DNA from: CAZUGH01 sp964619785
Lineage (GTDB): Bacteria; Bacillota; Clostridia; Lachnospirales; Lachnospiraceae
DNA: 34,401 nucleotides
Direction: 5' to 3'
NCBI GenBank assembly: GCA_964619785.1
Contig: CAZUGH010000014.1
Coordinates: 1-34,401 of the forward strand
In this document: one piece after another, positions 33,015 to 34,401 of the stretch
How the letters are laid out: each line of letters opens with the position of its first letter
How positions within the stretch are numbered: position 1 is the stretch's first letter
Program-made: the position numbers and the translations under genes
Notes under the pieces: generated by a model
Database searches by the model: none
What the model saw: only the letters and a program-made list of their open reading frames with translations
Told to the model about the DNA's origin: nothing

Positions 33015-34025
33015 ATGATTTTTCCAGAATATATTAAGTCAAATGATATCATTGGTGTGACAGCACCTTCAGATGGCAATTATAAAGAGGTTGATTTGAC
33101 AAGATTAGCATATGCGAGAACAAGGTTAGAGCAAAGAGGATATCGCGTTTACATAACGGAAAATGTGAGACAATCCATTGGTGGTAAGAGTGGGCCCGCA
33201 CATGAGCGATTAGAGCAATTGATGGAACTCGTTGAGAATTCGGGTGTGAAGAGTATCGTTCTCGCAAAGGGCGGAGACTTTTTGATGGAGGTGCTTTCCT
33301 TGTTAGATTATGAAGTGCTTCGTCAAAATCCCAAATGGATTCAAGGGTATTCAGATAGTACCGGACTTTTATTCACGATGACGACAATGTGTGACATAGC
33401 AACGATGTATAGTAATCACTTTAATGATTTTGCAATGGAACCATGGCATCGTTCGGTCCAGTATAATATGGATTTGCTAGAAGGAAAAATACAATTCCAA
33501 AAGAGTTTTGATTATTATGAGGATGGATTTGTTACAAAGGTTACTGGTAAGGAGAGTTATCGGGAAGATAAGCCGGTACATTGGTTTGGAACGAAGAATC
33601 CAGTTGAGATATCGGGACGAATGATAGGAGGCTGTCTTGATGTTTTGTTAAATCTAGTAGGTACTAGATTCGATCATGTTAAGAGTTATATTGATAAATA
33701 TCAGGATGATGGAATTTTGTGGTATATCGAGAGCTTTTCCTTGGATGCCGAGAGTATCACACGTGGACTTTGGCAGATGAAAGAAGCTGGGTGGTTTGAC
33801 CATGTATCTGGATTTGTATTTGGTAGACCATGTATGTTTGAAAGTTTTATTGGTTACACTTACGAAGAGGCAGTTATGTCTGTTCTTAACAACTTGCATG
33901 TCCCCGTTATATTTGATGCTGATGTAGGACATAAGGGCCCACAGTTTACTGTAGTAAATGGTGCAATTGGAACCTGGCGTTTGGATGGAGACGAGGGATC
34001 TCTTAGTATGCAATATAGAAAATAA
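33015..34025 (+). CDS. S66-family peptidase (LD-carboxypeptidase / MccF-like)
   Basis: A 336-residue serine peptidase of family S66, a group that includes murein LD-carboxypeptidase and the microcin C7 self-immunity protein MccF. Family marks are IIGVTAPSDGN at the N-terminus, AKGGDFLMEVLSLLD, the nucleophile Ser in IQGYSDSTGLLF, the catalytic Glu in WYIESFSLDAES and the catalytic His in DVGHKGPQFTV. There is no signal peptide. I chose ATG 33015 with AAGGAGGG just upstream; the frame continues open to 32949 but without a ribosome site. Role could be peptidoglycan recycling or detoxification of peptide conjugates. The sequence does not decide. Confidence 0.9.
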   Translation: MIFPEYIKSNDIIGVTAPSDGNYKEVDLTRLAYARTRLEQRGYRVYITENVRQSIGGKSGPAHERLEQLMELVENSGVKSIVLAKGGDFLMEVLSLLDYEVLRQNPKWIQGYSDSTGLLFTMTTMCDIATMYSNHFNDFAMEPWHRSVQYNMDLLEGKIQFQKSFDYYEDGFVTKVTGKESYREDKPVHWFGTKNPVEISGRMIGGCLDVLLNLVGTRFDHVKSYIDKYQDDGILWYIESFSLDAESITRGLWQMKEAGWFDHVSGFVFGRPCMFESFIGYTYEEAVMSVLNNLHVPVIFDADVGHKGPQFTVVNGAIGTWRLDGDEGSLSMQYRK

Positions 34026-34040
34026 ATCATGGCGATGCAA

Positions 34041-34068
34041 AACGGCACGAGTTTTCGTGTCGTTTTTT
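34041..34068 (+). terminator. Terminator after the S66 peptidase gene
   Basis: A 10-bp stem (AACGGCACGA at 34041-34050 with TCGTGTCGTT at 34055-34064, one G-U pair) with a GTTT loop, then a T run through 34068. Confidence 0.9.
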
Positions 34069-34099
34069 GATGAAGAATTCTTGATTTCGACTTCAGAAT

Positions 34100-34132
34100 C
34101 TGACAAATTTGTCAGGTTTTTTTTATTATAAT
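34100..34132 (+). promoter_or_regulatory. Spo0A-box-like palindrome and long-spacer promoter of spoIIGA
   Basis: The palindrome CTGACAAATTTGTCAG (34100-34115) holds two opposed 0A-box-like sequences; the consensus is TTTGTCRAA. The minus-strand copy TTTGTCAGA has one mismatch and the plus copy TTTGTCAGG two. CTGACA (34100-34105) can act as a -35, with TATAAT at 34127-34132 and a 21-bp spacer, close to the 22-bp spacer of the B. subtilis spoIIG promoter used with Spo0A~P. The palindrome is followed by TTTTTTTT, so a second terminator is an alternative reading. Confidence 0.6.
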
Positions 34133-34167
34133 AGGTTTTGTGATTGCAGGAGGTGATTCCATAAGAG

Positions 34168-34401
34168 ATGAAGATATACTTGGATACATTTTTCCTGGTC
34201 AATTGCCTAATGAATTATCTTGTGATTTCGTTACATTGTTTGATTCGTAAAAGAAAGGTTTCCACCGGAAGAATTCTTCTTGGAGCAGCTGTTGGTGCAC
34301 TGGCAGCAATCCTTGTTATTGTTCTTCGTGTTAAGACAATGTGGTTGTTATTTATTCTATGCCAAGTAGTTAATCTGATGTTTCTAATGTGGATTATTTA
34401 T
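34168..34401 (+). CDS. spoIIGA: Sporulation sigma-E factor processing peptidase, N-terminal part (runs off window)
   Basis: The first 78 codons of SpoIIGA, the membrane aspartic protease that cleaves pro-sigma-E in the mother cell. The N-terminus MKIYLDTFFLVNCLMNYLV is the diagnostic opening of this family. A basic loop (RKRKVSTGR) is followed by further hydrophobic segments (ILLGAAVGALAAILVIVL and LLFILCQVVNLMFLMWIIY). The reading frame is open to the last base. AGGAGGTGATT (34148-34158) is a near-perfect ribosome site ten bases before the ATG. In spore formers sigE normally follows, outside this window. The identification places the organism among endospore formers. Confidence 0.9.
   Translation, partial: MKIYLDTFFLVNCLMNYLVISLHCLIRKRKVSTGRILLGAAVGALAAILVIVLRVKTMWLLFILCQVVNLMFLMWIIY

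Noticed and set aside
33654..34202. Minus-strand frame across the end of the S66 peptidase gene and the spoIIGA leader
   Set aside because: It crosses a terminator, a promoter region and the start of spoIIGA, and has no recognisable content.
1..34401. CRISPR arrays, insertion sequences, prophage, tRNA or rRNA genes
   Set aside because: I saw no regularly spaced repeats, transposase or integrase motifs, cloverleaf-like sequence or rRNA signatures when reading through.

Overview
The window looks like chromosomal DNA of a low-GC, strictly anaerobic, endospore-forming Clostridia member, most likely a Lachnospiraceae-type gut bacterium. This is inferred from three things. The ribonucleotide reductase is the oxygen-sensitive glycyl-radical type with its radical-SAM activase. 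The dihydroxy-acid dehydratase lacks the third cysteine of the oxygen-tolerant [2Fe-2S] type. The right edge carries the start of the sporulation gene spoIIGA behind Spo0A-box-like sequence. GTG and TTG starts, strong AGGAGG-type ribosome binding sites and sigma-A promoters with 17-bp spacers recur. I saw no tRNA, rRNA, insertion sequence, prophage or CRISPR array, and no gene-free stretch longer than 300 bases.

Layout. 1-308 is the 3' end of ilvC with its terminator. 393-4160 is a tightly packed set: HAD phosphatase, iron alcohol dehydrogenase, a truncated sigma-like protein and mutY. 4244-7547 is an NrdR-type control region followed by nrdD, nrdG and dut, so anaerobic dNTP synthesis sits with dUTP removal. 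7682-10704 encodes a secreted lectin-like/Ig-repeat protein broken by a 100-N assembly gap at 9755-9854. 10728-18105 is branched-chain amino acid biosynthesis: a divergent LysR regulator, then leuC, leuD, leuB, ilvD and ilvB. 18169-20435 is serC-serA, started by a promoter that overlaps the ilvB stop codon. 20519-23676 is folC, a secreted polysaccharide deacetylase and a NYN protein with two LOTUS-like domains. 23733-27100 is folE, folP, a folB-folK fusion and pheA in one run. 27197-34025 holds cell-envelope and housekeeping genes: HtrA protease, Na+/Ca2+ exchanger, secreted transglutaminase-like protein, miaB, cyclophilin and an S66 peptidase. spoIIGA begins at 34168 and runs off the window.

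How they work together. Most of the window is amino-acid, folate and nucleotide anabolism. leuCDB, ilvD, ilvB and ilvC supply leucine, isoleucine and valine, although no acetolactate synthase small subunit is present here. serCA makes serine, the main one-carbon donor for folate. The fol genes make the tetrahydrofolate that accepts those units. nrdDG and dut keep the dNTP pool balanced.

The least ordinary items are the sigma-70-like protein without a recognisable region 2.4 or 4, the NYN-LOTUS-LOTUS protein, the gapped lectin/Ig surface protein, the paired dyads in the LysR-leuC intergenic region, and the Spo0A-like long-spacer promoter before spoIIGA. I found no clear evidence of a wholly new multi-gene system.
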